Assembly (NCBI GenBank): GCA_030446525.1 | Contig: JAUJNC010000042.1 | Coordinates: 1-45,719, forward strand | Reading direction: 5' to 3' | Source of the DNA: Armatimonadaceae bacterium | GTDB lineage: Bacteria > Armatimonadota > Armatimonadia > Armatimonadales > Armatimonadaceae | Length of the DNA: 45,719 bases | Shown: positions 25,191 through 35,559 of the stretch, piece after piece | Position numbering within the stretch: position 1 is the stretch's first letter | Layout: every line of letters begins with the position of its first letter | Made by a program: the position numbers and the translations under genes | Notes under the pieces: model-generated | The model's database searches: none | Told to the model about the DNA's origin: nothing | The model's input: the letters and a program-made list of their open reading frames with translations, nothing else

Positions 25191-25319
25191 AATGAACGGA
25201 GTTCAGTTGTCGCTCATCAGGTTCTCCTGGGACTGTGGTAAGAACCAGAGTACCGGAGAGCGGCAACCGTGTCAAAGGCCCGTCATGCCTTCCAAAAAGT
25301 GTACGGTAGTGAAAGCCCA

Positions 25320-25505
25320 TTAAGCTATTTCTTCAACCGAAAACTTTCCGATTAGAAACTGGCGAAGATCACCGCAGGATTTTTCAAGTTGTGGGAACGT
25401 ATCGTTCGTAACTTGTATCTGGGATTCCGTGGCATAAATTCTTACAGGTGCCTGGCCTTTCCGTAGCGCGGGCAAAGCCCGGGAGTAAAACGTGCGGGTC
25501 AACAC
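25320..25505 (-). CDS. Short unrecognised open frame (61 aa)
   Basis: It reads RIYATESQIQVTNDTFPQLE then CGDLRQFLIGKFSVEEIA and stops just outside the right end of the IS4-type element. Composition is protein-like and lower in GC than the surroundings. It could be the tail of a host gene cut by the insertions; I recognise no family and see no ribosome site. Confidence 0.25.
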   Translation of the reverse strand: MLTRTFYSRALPALRKGQAPVRIYATESQIQVTNDTFPQLEKSCGDLRQFLIGKFSVEEIA

Positions 25506-25544
25506 CCGTGATTCGGTGCGGCTATGCTGATAGGAGCTTTACCT

Positions 25545-26812
25545 CTACTTTCCGGTAACTGGTTGAACATTGGCGCCATCCGCCACCCGCTTTTGCCGCC
25601 GATGCCCGAAGATGCCCTTGGGCAGGTGGGCGGTGGGTGGCGCTTTTGCGAACGTGCGCCTCCCAGAGGCACAAACTCTGAAAAAGGCATCCGTGCTAAG
25701 GCCCGGCGCAGCCTCTGGCGTCGCCCGAGCACAACGATCCCAGAAACCCGTCGCAAACGTCGCCTCGGTCGCCGCCACAAACGAGACAAGGGAGCCCGCC
25801 AAAGGCGCCAGCTCCGGCAGGCGTGGCAACTCTCCGGGCGAAAGACGAACTGACGGGCAGCCCCTAGCATCTGTTTAGCTGCTAAAGGTAACTGCTCCAC
25901 CGGCCAGCGATCCCGGTACAATGCCAGCAAGTCGGCACCGCCGACAGGCAGGTTGGTGCACAGCAACAGCGGCTCTGGATAACGCGGATGCCAGATCACC
26001 ACGCAACGGTCACTCGGTCTGCCGAGGACGCCGCGCCCGCGCCCCCGGCTCGGCATCGGGCAACACCAGATCCTCCCAGAAATACGCCCGCACCCACAGT
26101 TCCCCCTCCTGCCACTGCTGCTCTCGATCCGGGGGCGTCGCCAGGATCAGACGACCTTTGTAGCGGCGCGGCAGAGGACGCACATACGCACCGCGGGTCG
26201 GACGCATTCGGTCTGCCGAAGCGCCGCGCCCTTTGTACTGCAGGGCAACAGCCCGGCGAGCCGTAAAGTTCTTGGCAGCACGGCAGACATAGTGCTTCAC
26301 CCCCGCCTCGTGCACTTGAGACAGAGGAAGCCTCGATCCGTCACCTGCGCCTCTTCATCGCTCAACAGCACACCAGCACACTGGAGCAGGCGCGCCTGCA
26401 AATCCCTTTCGTCTGTATCCTGCGGCTCTGCCCGCACGAAGGCGCGTGGCAGCGGCAGGCGTTGTCCTTCTACCGACCCGATGCCCGCGGGCATCCCTAA
26501 ACAGATGGCGGGCAGAGCCTTGCTGGCTGGCCCGTGGTAGTGCTTGCTCGCACAGCCCTTCAGACGCGGCCTAAAGAAGCCCACCAGATCGGCGGCAACC
26601 GGCCGAAAGCCGCCGTGACAGTGCGCCCGGAAGCGGCCCTCGACGGTGACAATCTGCTGCCAGGTCTGCAGAAGTGTGGCAATCTGCCAGTCTCCATAAG
26701 CCAGTGCGGCCCAAGCTCTTCGCACGGCCTCAGGCACAAGGCCGCACTCGGCAAGTGCGGGGATGACTGCCCCGCGTGTGCTGAGTAGTCGTCCACTGAT
26801 GAGCATCCCCAT
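25545..26812 (-). pseudogene. DDE transposase of the kind found in filamentous Chloroflexi, frameshifted
   Basis: Starting MGMLISGRLLSTRGAVIPAL at 26812, one frame holds YGDWQIATLLQTWQQIVTVE. A second holds HEAGVKHYVCRAAKNFTARR and LILATPPDREQQWQEGELWV. A third holds LLLCTNLPVGGADLLALYRD followed by RWPVEQLPLAAKQMLGAARQ. A fourth gives LPELAPLAGSLVSFVAATEA and FGHRRQKRVAD to the stop at 25545. The order is that of one 400-residue IS4/IS701-like transposase broken at least three times. Terminal repeats were not found. A duplicated GAGCATCCCCATT lies at the start (26801 and 26815). Confidence 0.7.
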
Positions 26813-26956
26813 TTGAGCATCCCCATTAAGTGGAACGGGGCCAGGTTGGTTCCTACCGGTACTTTGTTGACGAGACGACAGAGCAGGCTACTGATACGGT
26901 AAACTATAGGGCATCCGGCAAGTCTCCGCGAGTTTCGTTTGGCAACTAAACGAGGC

Positions 26957-28186
26957 CCGGTCATAATTCTTGTTGACAGCCGCTGCTGAGTATTAACAAT
27001 ATAGCAAGATGAACGCTCAGGCAGGCAGAAAACACCGCGCCCAGGCAAGCCCGGGCGCGGTAGCCGCCACCATAGAAGTGCGGACACATCCCACGTCGGA
27101 GGCAACTTTATGGTACCGCAGGAAAGTCTTCTTGCCCTGCTCGTGAGGCTTATTGATCAAATCCCTATGCCCGCACCGCCCAAGAAACGCGGACGGGGCC
27201 GACCTAGGATCTACACGGATCGCCTGTTTCTCAAAGCATTGGTGATCATGATCGTGCAAAGACTGCACCAGGTGCACGAACTCCTGTCGGTCTTGGAGCA
27301 GCCGACCACCCAAATGCAGACCCTGCGTGCTTCGCTGATGCAGAACGGGCGCTACCCGACACGAAAAACCTTTGATAGAAGACTGGCAGCACTTCCCCAG
27401 ACGCTGCCAGCACAGATTGGCTGCCTGGGACGCCACGCTGGTGGCGCTGATACAGCCGTGGCGGCACTGCGGTCGGGCAGCAGCCATGGACAGCACGGTA
27501 CTTCGAGCCAAAGATGGAGCGCTCTGGCACAAGAAGGACAGAGACAGAGGTGTTGTGCCGCACAGTCGCATCGATATCGAGGCGGGCTGGACGAAATCCG
27601 GTTGGCACGGGTGGGTATACGGCTGGAAACTGCATATCGCTTCGGTAGTAGCCGGTGTCTGGATTCCTCTTGCGGCTCAACTGACGGTTGCCAACATCGA
27701 TGATGGCGAAGTTGCCCGGCAGTTGTTGGTGGAAGTGCCCCAGGAGGTGCGTTTTGTCCTTGGCGATCAGCATTACAACCGGGAGGAGTTGCGGGCGGAC
27801 TGCCATCTTCGGGACTGTAGCCTGGTGACGAGTCAGCCGGGCAAGTATCCGCACACCGACGATGGCGTGGAAGTGCGGCGTATCTTCCACAAGTTGCGCT
27901 CTTTGGCGATGGAGAAGCGAACGAGCACTTTAAGGGTATCTTTGCGGCGCATGGTCCTGTGCCGACTAAGGGTAAGGCAGCGACGGCTCGCTTCGCTTTG
28001 GGTGCGATCTTGGTGTATCAGTTGGCTCTCTTGTATCGCTTCGAGCATGGTCTGGAACTCAACGTCGGTCTCAAGCCGTTTCTGCGGGCAGCCTGAGCGA
28101 TGACCGATCTACCAGAACAGGAAGTGCGTTCTGCAGGACTAAGTTGCCATTGTTCATCAACAAATATCAATAAGAATTATGACCGG
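26957..28186 (+). mobile_element. Insertion sequence with 20-bp terminal inverted repeats
   Basis: CCGGTCATAATTCTTGTTGA at 26957-26976 and, at 28167-28186, the complement of CCGGTCATAATTCTTATTGA (19 of 20 match). The 1230-bp interval holds one transposase gene. The right end cuts a SnoaL-like gene in its coding region. No target duplication is evident, and the rest of that gene is not on the other side, so flanking DNA was probably deleted. Confidence 0.8.
27110..28097 (+). pseudogene. IS4/IS5-type DDE transposase, frameshifted
   Basis: The first frame (ATG 27110) reads PKKRGRGRPRIYTDRLFLKA and VHELLSVLEQPTTQMQTLRA. A second reads LVALIQPWRHCGRAAAMDST with VLRAKDGALWHKKDRDRG and WHGWVYGWKLHIASVVAGVW, where the Asp of MDST and later LGDQHYN supply catalytic acids. 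The end is in a third frame: EHFKGIFAAHGPVPTKGKAA and LVYQLALLYRFEHGLELNVG. Two frame changes are needed. It fills the element 26957-28186. Confidence 0.78.
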
Positions 28187-28189
28187 ACA

Positions 28190-28495
28190 TCAAATAACTT
28201 GTAGGGCTTCCCGTCATGCCTGGTCCCTTCCCCGTCCCAGACGACGATCACCGTGTCGCCGTCGGCATACACCCCCGCGCATGGCTACCGGCCGGAACCT
28301 CTGCGAGAACCGGGCGCCGAACGGCCGGAGCACCTCCCGATGAACTCTGCTTGCTGTTGTATGTCCTGGAGGTGTGAGACCGGCCAACGATGGTCAGCGG
28401 AGGTTGTCGGCGAACAGGTCGTTCACGGAGCCGGTGCCATCCTGCCAGGCGCGGAACGCCTTCTCGGCTTTCTGCCGGTTGCTGCTTTCGTCCAT
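28190..28495 (-). pseudogene. SnoaL/NTF2-like protein, cut by an insertion sequence and frameshifted
   Basis: ATG 28495 has AAGGAGAAGAGC upstream and begins MDESSNRQKAEKAFRAWQDG, then TGSVNDLFADNLR. Shifting frames gives WTIVGRSHTSRTYNSKQ, EFIGEVLRPFGARFSQRFRP and GVYADGDTVIVVWDGEGT, as in SnoaL-like polyketide-cyclase-fold proteins. After DGKPYK the reading enters the right end of the insertion sequence, so the last 30 or so residues are gone. At least three single-base losses are also needed to explain the shifts. Confidence 0.7.
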
Positions 28496-28824
28496 GCTCT
28501 TCTCCTTGTCCGGCTTCTGACGGACACCGTTCATGGTGGGTGTTCGTCGCTCCCGGTCCGGCCTGGCCGACGCCCTGTCACGGGCACCTGCGATCCATGT
28601 TGTGGTCGGCCCGGCCGCTCCGAGAGCGACCGTTGGGCAGCCGCTCCCGGAGCGACTACTAAGCCGCATACCAGGGAGAGAATGGACGTAGGAAGAAGTC
28701 GCCGATTCGCCGGTTTCCCCTTCCCGAAATGCGTCATGCGCAGGCTCGCTCCGGCGGCGCAAACAACGGTGGGCGCGGAAAGCGGCGGGCGATGGGGCCT
28801 GTTCATGGGGGTGTCCCCACCTTG

Positions 28825-29642
28825 CTACTCCTTGATGAAGTCGAGCAGGTCGGCATTGCCTGGTCCTTGTGGGTCGCGGGCAGGCCATGCGGCGCCCCCG
28901 GATAGATCTTGAGCGTGGACCCCTTGACGAGCTTGGCCGGAGCAGGGCCGAGTCCGCGATCGGCACGATCTGGTCGTCGTCGCCGTGGATGATGAGCGTG
29001 GGCACGTCGAACTTCTTGGGGTCCTCCGTGTGGTCGGTCTCCGACCACGCCTTGATGCCCAGGTAGGCGGCGGAAAGCCGGCCTGCATGCTGCGCCCAGA
29101 AGGAATCCTTCAGGCCCTGCGAGACCTTGGAGCCCGGCCGGTTCGCCCCGTAGAACGGGTCGGCGAAATCCTTGAAGAACTGCGAACGGTCCGCGAGGAC
29201 ACCGGCGCGGATGGCGTCGAAGGCCTCGATGGGCATGCCGCCGGGATTGGCCTCCGTCTTGAGCATCAGCGGCGGGATCGCGTCCACCAGCACGGCCTTG
29301 GCCACACGCTTGGAGCCGTGGCGGCCGATGTAGCGGGTGACTACGCCGCCGCCGGTGGAGTGACCCACGTGGATGGCGTTGTTCAGGTCCAGCGCTTGGA
29401 CGAGGCTCGGCCAGGTCGTCGGAATAGGTGTCCCATGTCGTTGCCGGTCCAGGGCTGGCTCGACCGTCCGTGGCCCCGGCGATCATTGGCTATGCAGCGG
29501 TAGCCATTCGAGGCCAGGAACAGCATCTGGTCCTCCCAGGCGTCGGCATTGAGGGGCCAGGCGTGGCTGAAGACGACGGGTTGTCCGCGCCCCAGTCCTT
29601 GTAGTAGATCTGCGTGCCGTCTTTGGTCGTGATCGTGCTCAT
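28825..29642 (-). pseudogene. Alpha/beta hydrolase (non-heme chloroperoxidase type), frameshifted
   Basis: ATG 29642 begins [18 protein letters not shown]. Other frames continue with [39 protein letters not shown], then VGHSTGGGVVTRYIGRHGSK (nucleophile Ser in GHSTGGG), VPTLIIHGDDDQIVPI (Asp) and APHGLPATHKDQ (His) to the stop in DFIKE. All three catalytic residues are present. Four one-base shifts separate the pieces, so either the gene is dead or the sequence has indel errors; corrected length would be about 273 aa, normal for the family. It lies divergent from the BTAD regulator, a common arrangement. Confidence 0.78.
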
Positions 29643-29839
29643 GGTTGCTCTCCTTGGTTGTGGTCGTTACGGTTAGTGGGGTGCTGAAGCCGCCGTTGGG
29701 GCGGTGGCCGCACCCGTCGCTGTCACTGCGGCGGTCACCAGGGCCGCGCCCGCCGGAGGACGCCTCGGCGCGACGGAGCGGCCTTTGCGGTCGGTTCGTG
29801 TGTCGATTCCTGTCGGTCATTATCTCCTTCCTTTCTGCT

Positions 29840-30049
<210 letters not shown>

Positions 30050-30236
30050 TCGGTTCCCCTTTCTGCTCCGTGAGCGATCCGTTCTCCCGTTTGCGTTTCT
30101 GCAACGTGTGGCTATTATCACCGGCCCGCGTTCTCGGCAACGTTCTCGGTGGGAAGGAATAGCGTTCCCGGCCCACGAATTATCCATCTTCCTGATCTGC
30201 TCTTTTCAACAGCACCCAAGCCACAAGGGAACCGCC

Positions 30237-33096
30237 ATGGGCACACCTCAATCAGAGACAGACCCTGCATCGCTCGTCATCACTCTCTTCGGACCGATGT
30301 AGGTATCGGTCAAGGGAAACCACTGCCCCACCTGCGCTCGCGCAAGGCGCTCTGGCTGCTGGCCCTGCTGACCCTGCGCCGCGACCGGCCGGTCGAGCGG
30401 GAGTGGCTGACCGGTGCGCTGTGGCCTGATGTAGACCAGGACCGGGCGTTCCGCAACCTGCGTGTCGTCCTGGGCGAGTTTGCGCCGGGCGTTGGGGACG
30501 AGGGCGAACGCCTCCAGTCTCCCGGACGTCACACCCTCTGCCTGAGCCTCACGGGCGCGCGGGCGGATGTCGTTACGTTCGACGCGGCGATGGCCCCGCC
30601 GGGATCTTCCGGCGATGGAGGCGGCCGTCACCCTATATCGCGATATCGCGGCCCTCTGCTCGAGGGCTGCGCCGAAGAATGGGTCCCGCAGGAACGCGGC
30701 GCGCGAGGAGGGGGCTGCCTGAAAGCCCTTCGAACGCTGGCGGACGCGGAATCGGTAAGACAAAGGCTCGCGATTGCCGTCGCCGCCGAGGCCGCCGGCG
30801 AATTTGCCGACGGCGCGTGGCTGGTGGCGTTGGAGTCGCTCTCCGACGGGAAACTGGTGGCGGGGCAGATCGCGGCGGTGCTGGGGCTCAAGGAGGAGGC
30901 GGGCCGGCCCGCGCTGCAGACTTTGACCGACCACCTGCGCCAGAAGCGGATCCTGCTGGTGCTGGACAACTGCGAGCATCTGTTGGAGGCGGGCGCGAGA
31001 TCGCCGGTCACCTGCTGCGGGAGTGCGCGGGGGCGGATCCTCGCGACGAGCCGGGAGGCGATGGGGATCACGGGCGAGGCGGTCTGGCGGGTACCATCCC
31101 TCGCGACGCCCGACCCGGAGCACTTGCCGCGACATTCGGTGACCCTGCGGCGTGTACTGCTGGGGTACGAGAGCGTGCGGCTTTCTTTGTGGAGCGGGCG
31201 CAGGCGGTCCAGGATTTCTCCTTAACGGGGAGCAACGCGCCGGCGGTGGCGCAGATATGCTTTCAACTGGAGGATCCCGCTGGCGATCAGTGGCGGCGGC
31301 GCGGGTCAAGGCGCTGGCGGTCGAGCAGATCGCCCTGCGCCTTCACGAACACCTGGGCCTGCTGTCGGGCGGGAGCCGGGCAGCGCTGCCCCGCCAGCAG
31401 ACGCTGCGGGCGACCCTGGACTGGTCGTATGGGCTGCTGGGCGCGTCGGAGCGTCTTCTGCTGGGGCGGCTGTCGGTGTGTGCGGGCGGCTGGGTGTTAG
31501 AGGCGGCGGAGCGGGTGTGCGCGGGCGACGGGATCGAGCCGTATGAGGTATTAGACCTGTTGACGGGTCTGGTGGACAAGTCACTGGCCGTGTTCGAGGA
31601 GTGGGAAGGCGGGGGGCGTTACCGCCTGATGGAGACGGTGCGGCAGTACGCGGCGGAGCGGCTGAGGGCGAGCGCAGAAGCGGAGCAGGTCTGGGCCAGG
31701 CACCGGGACTGGTGTGTGGCACTGGCGGAGGAGGCCGAGCCGCAATTGAAGGGCGCCGGGCAGGCAGCGTGGCTGCGGCGGCTGGAAGCGGAGTACGACA
31801 ACCTGCGGGCGGTACTGGCGGGGGGCGGGGCCGGAGCGCAGGGGGCAGAGGCGGGCCTGCGGCTGACGGGGGCGCTGTGGTGGTTCTGGAAGGTGCGCGG
31901 GCACTTCAGCGAAGGGCGGCGGTACCTGGGACAGGCGCTGGAGCGGGCGGGGGCGCAAGCGGGGACTGAGGCACGGGCGAAGGCGCTGAACGGGGCGGGA
32001 GCCCTGGCACTAAACCAGGGGGATTATGCTGCCACGCGGGCGCTTCATGAAGAAAGCCTCGACCTCTTCCGGAAGCAGGGAAACAGGCGGGGCGTCGCCT
32101 CGGCCCTCAACAACCTGGCTAACCTGGCGAGTCACCTGGGCGATCATGCCACAGCGTTCTCCCTGTACCAGGAGAGCCTGGGCGTCTACCGGGAGTCCGG
32201 CGATAAGCAGGGCATCGCCATGTCCCTCAGTAACCTGGGCATGGAGGTCCGGCAGCAAGGAGACTACGCTTGGGCGCGTGCGCTGTACGAAGAGAGCCTG
32301 GAAATCCGCCGTGGGCTGGGAGACGAGCTAGGGGTCGGTCTAGCGCTCGCCAGCCTGGGCAACGTGATCCGCCTACAGGGCGATTACGTTACAGCCCGTG
32401 CGCTGCTGGAAGAGAGCCTGGAAATTCGCCGTGCGTTGAAGGACACACAGGGCGTCGCCTGGACCCTCAGTCACCTGGGCAGCCTGGCGACGGCGCAGGG
32501 TGACTCCACCTCTGCCCGCGCGCTGTTCGAGGAGAGCCTGGGCATCCGCCGGAAACTGGGCGAAAAGCGGGGCGTCGCCTGGTCCCTCAACAATTTGGGA
32601 GGCATTTCCCTCATCGAAGGCAGGTTCGTAGCGGCGCGTGCGCTGTTGGAAGAGAGCCTGAACATCTTCCGCGAACTGGGGGACAGGGGAGGCGCCGCGT
32701 CGGTGCTCAACCAGCTGGGTGGTATGAAAAGCCTGCAGGGCGATTACGCCGCGGCGCAGGCGCTTCTGGAGGACGGCCTTCGCATTTTCTCGGAGCTGGG
32801 CGACACCGAGGGTGTGGCGGCAAACCTGCGGGCGCTGGCCGCCGTGCGGCTGGAAATGGCGGCGGCGGAACCGGCTGTCCACCTGTGGGGAGCGGCTGAG
32901 GCGCTTCGCGAAAGCATCGGCGCACCCCTCCCCCCGAATGAGCAGGAAGAGTACGAACATCAGGTGGGGCAGGCCCGCGCGGTACTGGGTGGAGACGCCT
33001 TCGGCCGCCTGGGAGCAGGGCCGCGCCCTGACCTGGGAGCAGGCGGCGACTTATGCTCTGGAAGAGGCACGAGGAGAGCGCAACGGGCGTTTTTGA
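30237..33096 (+). pseudogene. BTAD-ATPase-TPR (AfsR/SARP-like) regulator, deleted and frameshifted
   Basis: It begins MGTPQSETDPASLVITLFGP at ATG 30237, slips, and continues KPLPHLRSRKALWLLALLTL, EWLTGALWPDVDQDRAFRNL and YRGPLLEGCAEEWVPQERGA, the DNA-binding/BTAD region. Right after LRTLA it jumps to GRGIGKT, the ATPase P-loop. The end of BTAD and about 100 residues of linker are therefore deleted. The NB-ARC-like part follows (ILLVLDNCEHLLEAG, TLRATLDWSYGLLG), then about eight 40-residue TPR units (GDYAxARALxEESLxIxRxLGD). The true end, EQAATYALEEARGERNGRF, is in another frame at 33096. Cytosolic transcription regulator, non-functional as read. Confidence 0.82.
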
Positions 33097-33394
33097 CGGA
33101 CCCGCGACAGCAGCCTCAGTGCCGGGGGTGGCGCGTCGTGGCCAACACGGCCTACCCGCGGTTCCAGGCAAACAAAAAGATCCCATTAGCAGCAAACGGT
33201 GGCAGGAGTCAGCTTCTTCCGCCCTCGTCACCTTCTTCGTTCATGCTTCACTACGAAGGTTACCAAACGTCGCCGCTGGAAGCGTATAGACGCCAGAGTG
33301 AGGAATTCGCCAACAGTATCAATCGTTGTCGTACCCCATGAGCGGCTTCTGCGACGGTACGGGGTAGCCCAAGCCTCTCCATTAGCCCCTGCGT

Positions 33395-33423
33395 TTGCCA
33401 TCGCGGCCGTCTTGGGCGATAAT
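33395..33423 (+). promoter_or_regulatory. Sigma-70-type promoter of the ABC-F gene
   Basis: TTGCCA (33395-33400), a 17-bp spacer and GATAAT (33418-33423); each hexamer matches consensus at five of six positions. Transcription would start near 33430, leaving a leader of under 20 nt before ATG 33447, so no attenuator of the kind known for antibiotic-resistance ABC-F genes fits here. Confidence 0.78.
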
Positions 33424-33446
33424 ACCCAGGGGTTCATTTTACGTCG

Positions 33447-35441
33447 ATGAGTTTTCTGACGGTCGCCAACGTCGCTAAGAGCTTCGCGGCTGACCTGCTT
33501 TTTACCGAAGTCACCTTCAGCCTCGCAGCCGGACAGAAGATGGGCCTGATCGGGCGCAATGGCGGCGGCAAGACGACGCTGCTGCGGATTATCCTCGGCC
33601 AGGAGAGGCCGGATCCGAGCGTCGTCGGACCGCTCAAGACGGTCGTGTCGGCGCGCGTTGCGCTGGCGGCGGGGCGCCGCATGGGCTATCTGCGGCAGGA
33701 GGCCCCGGTCCATCCCGAGCGCACGATCGGTGAGGAGATTGAGGACGCGCTGGCCCCTTTGCGGGCCGTTCAAGGGCGGGTAACTCTGGCCGAACATGCG
33801 ATGCGTGACGCCCCGGACGATGCCGCTCTGGAGCGGGCGATGGCCGATTATACCGCCGCGCAGGAGCGTTTCCAGGCATTGGGTGGGTATGAAGTCGAGT
33901 CCGAACGGGACGCCGTCCTGCGGCGGCTCGGTTTCGGGCCGGAGGGGCTCGGCAAACGTGTCGGGTCTTGCTCCGGTGGGGAGCAGACGCGGCTCGCCCT
34001 GGCGAAACTCCTCCTTACCCGTCCCGACCTGCTGATCCTGGATGAGCCGACCAACCACCTGGATATCGCCGCGACCGAGTGGCTGGAGGGGTTCCTGAGG
34101 GAGTACGCCGGGGCCGTGCTGCTCGTCAGCCACGACCGTTACTTCCTTGACGCTGTTGTTGACACCATTGGAGAATTGGAAAACGGGCGGCTGACGGTCT
34201 ACAAGGGCAACTACTCGCACTTCCGTCGGCAGAAAGAAGAGCGGCTGCTGCGCCAGCAAGCGCTGTATGACCAGCAGCAGGCCCAGATCGGGCGGCTGCG
34301 GGACCTGATCAAGCGTAACATGGGCGCAGATCCCAATGCGAGCAATATCCGCCACAAGACGCAGGGCCGGATCGACCGAATGGAGAAGATCGAGGCCCCA
34401 CGCTCCGATACCCGGATCGTCAAAGCCCGCATCGACGCCGTGGGTGCCGGGCGTCTTGGGCGCGAGGTCGTGCGGCTGGTCGATCTGTCCAAGTCTTATG
34501 GCGAGCGAATTCTGTTCGCACACCTGAATGCCACGCTCGGGCGCGGCGACCGTGTCGGTCTGATCGGGCCCAACGGAGCGGGTAAGACGACCCTGGTCCG
34601 CATCCTTCTCGGCGACGAAGTCCCCACGGGCGGCGCGCTTGTGTGGGGACACAACGTCCGCTGCGCCTACTTCTCGCAGCACGCGGCGGACGATCTCGAC
34701 GGGGAGCGCACGGTCCTCGAAACCTTGACCGAGGCGGCTCTCACCTTCACGGAAACGGAGGCGCGCAGCTATCTGGCCCGCTTCCTCTTCACCGGCGATG
34801 ATATCTTCAAGAAGGTCGGGCTGCTTTCCGGCGGCGAGAAGAACAAGCTGGCCCTGGCGCGGATGCTCCTCGAACCCTGCAATCTGCTGATCCTGGACGA
34901 ACCGACGAACCATCTGGATATCGAGTCGTGTGAAACGCTCACCGCGATGCTTTCGAGGTACGAGGGCACGCTGCTCCTGGTGAGCCATGACCGGTACCTG
35001 CTCAACGCCGTCACGACCAAGACCCTGGGCCTGACTGGGGATGGCGGCGCGGTCTTCGCGGAGGGCAACTTCGCCGCCTGGCGGGAAGCCACGCAGACTC
35101 CGGAACGTTCTGCGCGAACGCGCACCGAAATGGTATCGCCTGCCCTAAACGCCAAGATCGCCCCTTCGCCGACCCCCGGCCCCCCTTCCTCGTCTCCCAC
35201 CCTGAGCGCCCGTGACCTGAGCAGGGCCCGTAACAAGGCGCGCGAGGCCGCTCTGAAGGCGGAACTTGGGGTCCAAGATCGGGAAGCCCGCCTTGCCGAG
35301 GTTGAAGGGGCGCTCGCCTCCGGCGGCGAGGGCGCCGACCTCATCGCCCTGGCCGCTGAGCACACCCGTCTGCGTGGGGAAGTCGACGCTGCGATCGCCG
35401 AGTGGGAGCGAGCCGTCACAGAGCAGGAGGCACTGGGATAA
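33447..35441 (+). CDS. ABC-F family ATPase (ribosome-associated)
   Basis: 664 residues with two ABC domains and no membrane segment. Domain 1 has Walker A GRNGGGKTT, signature CSGGEQTRLALAK and Walker B LLILDEPTNHLD. The linker (about 240-330) is the charged P-site-tolerance region (HFRRQKEERLLRQQALYDQQ). Domain 2 has Walker A GPNGAGKTT, signature LSGGEKNKLALAR and a second LLILDEPTNHLD. The C-terminal 110 residues form a Pro/Ser-rich link and a coiled-coil arm (RDLSRARNKAREAALKAELG). These proteins bind the ribosomal E site and relieve stalling; some give antibiotic protection. The closest general class is Uup/YdiF-like; a specific role cannot be told. The gene is intact amid broken neighbours. 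Confidence 0.93.
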   Translation: MSFLTVANVAKSFAADLLFTEVTFSLAAGQKMGLIGRNGGGKTTLLRIILGQERPDPSVVGPLKTVVSARVALAAGRRMGYLRQEAPVHPERTIGEEIEDALAPLRAVQGRVTLAEHAMRDAPDDAALERAMADYTAAQERFQALGGYEVESERDAVLRRLGFGPEGLGKRVGSCSGGEQTRLALAKLLLTRPDLLILDEPTNHLDIAATEWLEGFLREYAGAVLLVSHDRYFLDAVVDTIGELENGRLTVYKGNYSHFRRQKEERLLRQQALYDQQQAQIGRLRDLIKRNMGADPNASNIRHKTQGRIDRMEKIEAPRSDTRIVKARIDAVGAGRLGREVVRLVDLSKSYGERILFAHLNATLGRGDRVGLIGPNGAGKTTLVRILLGDEVPTGGALVWGHNVRCAYFSQHAADDLDGERTVLETLTEAALTFTETEARSYLARFLFTGDDIFKKVGLLSGGEKNKLALARMLLEPCNLLILDEPTNHLDIESCETLTAMLSRYEGTLLLVSHDRYLLNAVTTKTLGLTGDGGAVFAEGNFAAWREATQTPERSARTRTEMVSPALNAKIAPSPTPGPPSSSPTLSARDLSRARNKAREAALKAELGVQDREARLAEVEGALASGGEGADLIALAAEHTRLRGEVDAAIAEWERAVTEQEALG

Positions 35442-35559
35442 CGGCTTTCATTACCTGGTTGGCGGCGACAAGCCCGAGGCTGGAACCTGAAACCCACGCC
35501 CTTTATCTGGGGCGGCAAGCGCAAGGCACGCCGATAGCGTGCGTGGCGGCGCCGGCACG

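Larger units (their letters stand above)
23949..25205 (+). mobile_element. IS3-type insertion sequence with GTT target duplication
   Basis: The left end GTAGTCCGTTCGCTTTCCTG continues GACAG. The right end, read inward on the other strand, is TGAACTCCGTTCATTTTTCT then GGACAG; the two are imperfect inverted repeats. GTT flanks both sides (23946-23948 and 25206-25208). Joining the flanks with one GTT restores the reading frame of the IS4 transposase at its codon 4 or 5. Size is 1257 bp. Confidence 0.82.
21977..25217 (-). pseudogene. IS4-family transposase gene, split by IS5- and IS3-type insertions
   Basis: The start ATG is at 25217 with AGGAGAACCT upstream and reads MSDN before the IS3-type insertion. 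It resumes at about 23945 with LKRYLAILKALKQL and continues (with frameshifts) through HTLAAMISGIVGSQ, LVLVMDGSEVGEGG, VIFLGDGEFDGCEI and WYRQRYGIETFFSDQKSRG (the YxxRxxIExFFxD motif). It reaches DLSLFQLGLAWLEH, where the IS5-type element enters. Beyond that element the frame goes on as YCLNQGMDIPVAFTMSETRT A and stops at 21977-21979. The DDE residues are the Asp of MDGS, the Asp of GDGEFD and the Glu of IETFF. Several one-base slips also break it. Confidence 0.8.
21958..25313 (-). mobile_element. IS4-type element interrupted by two other insertion sequences
   Basis: The outer ends are near-perfect inverted repeats: TTCATTACCGTACACTTTTT at 21958-21977, and at 25294-25313 the complement of TTCACTACCGTACACTTTTT (19 of 20 match). 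Removing the two inner elements and one copy of each target duplication leaves about 1.19 kb, a normal IS4-family size, with one transposase gene running right to left. It is no longer functional. Confidence 0.75.

Noticed and set aside
21840..28200. Dense transposase cluster considered as a composite transposon or genomic island with cargo
   Set aside because: No cargo gene lies between matching ends, the elements belong to different families and the arrangement is nested insertion.
32010..33050. Regular 120-bp periodicity, first suspected as a DNA tandem repeat
   Set aside because: It is the coding signature of successive TPR units, diverged at DNA level, not a separate repeat element.
33096..33341. 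Extension of the TPR frame to 33341
   Set aside because: The natural C-terminus (ALEEARGERNGRF) is in another frame at 33096; the extension is read-through after a slip.
33228..34988. 586-residue minus-strand frame
   Set aside because: Wholly antisense to the ABC-F gene, whose paired Walker and signature motifs are unambiguous.
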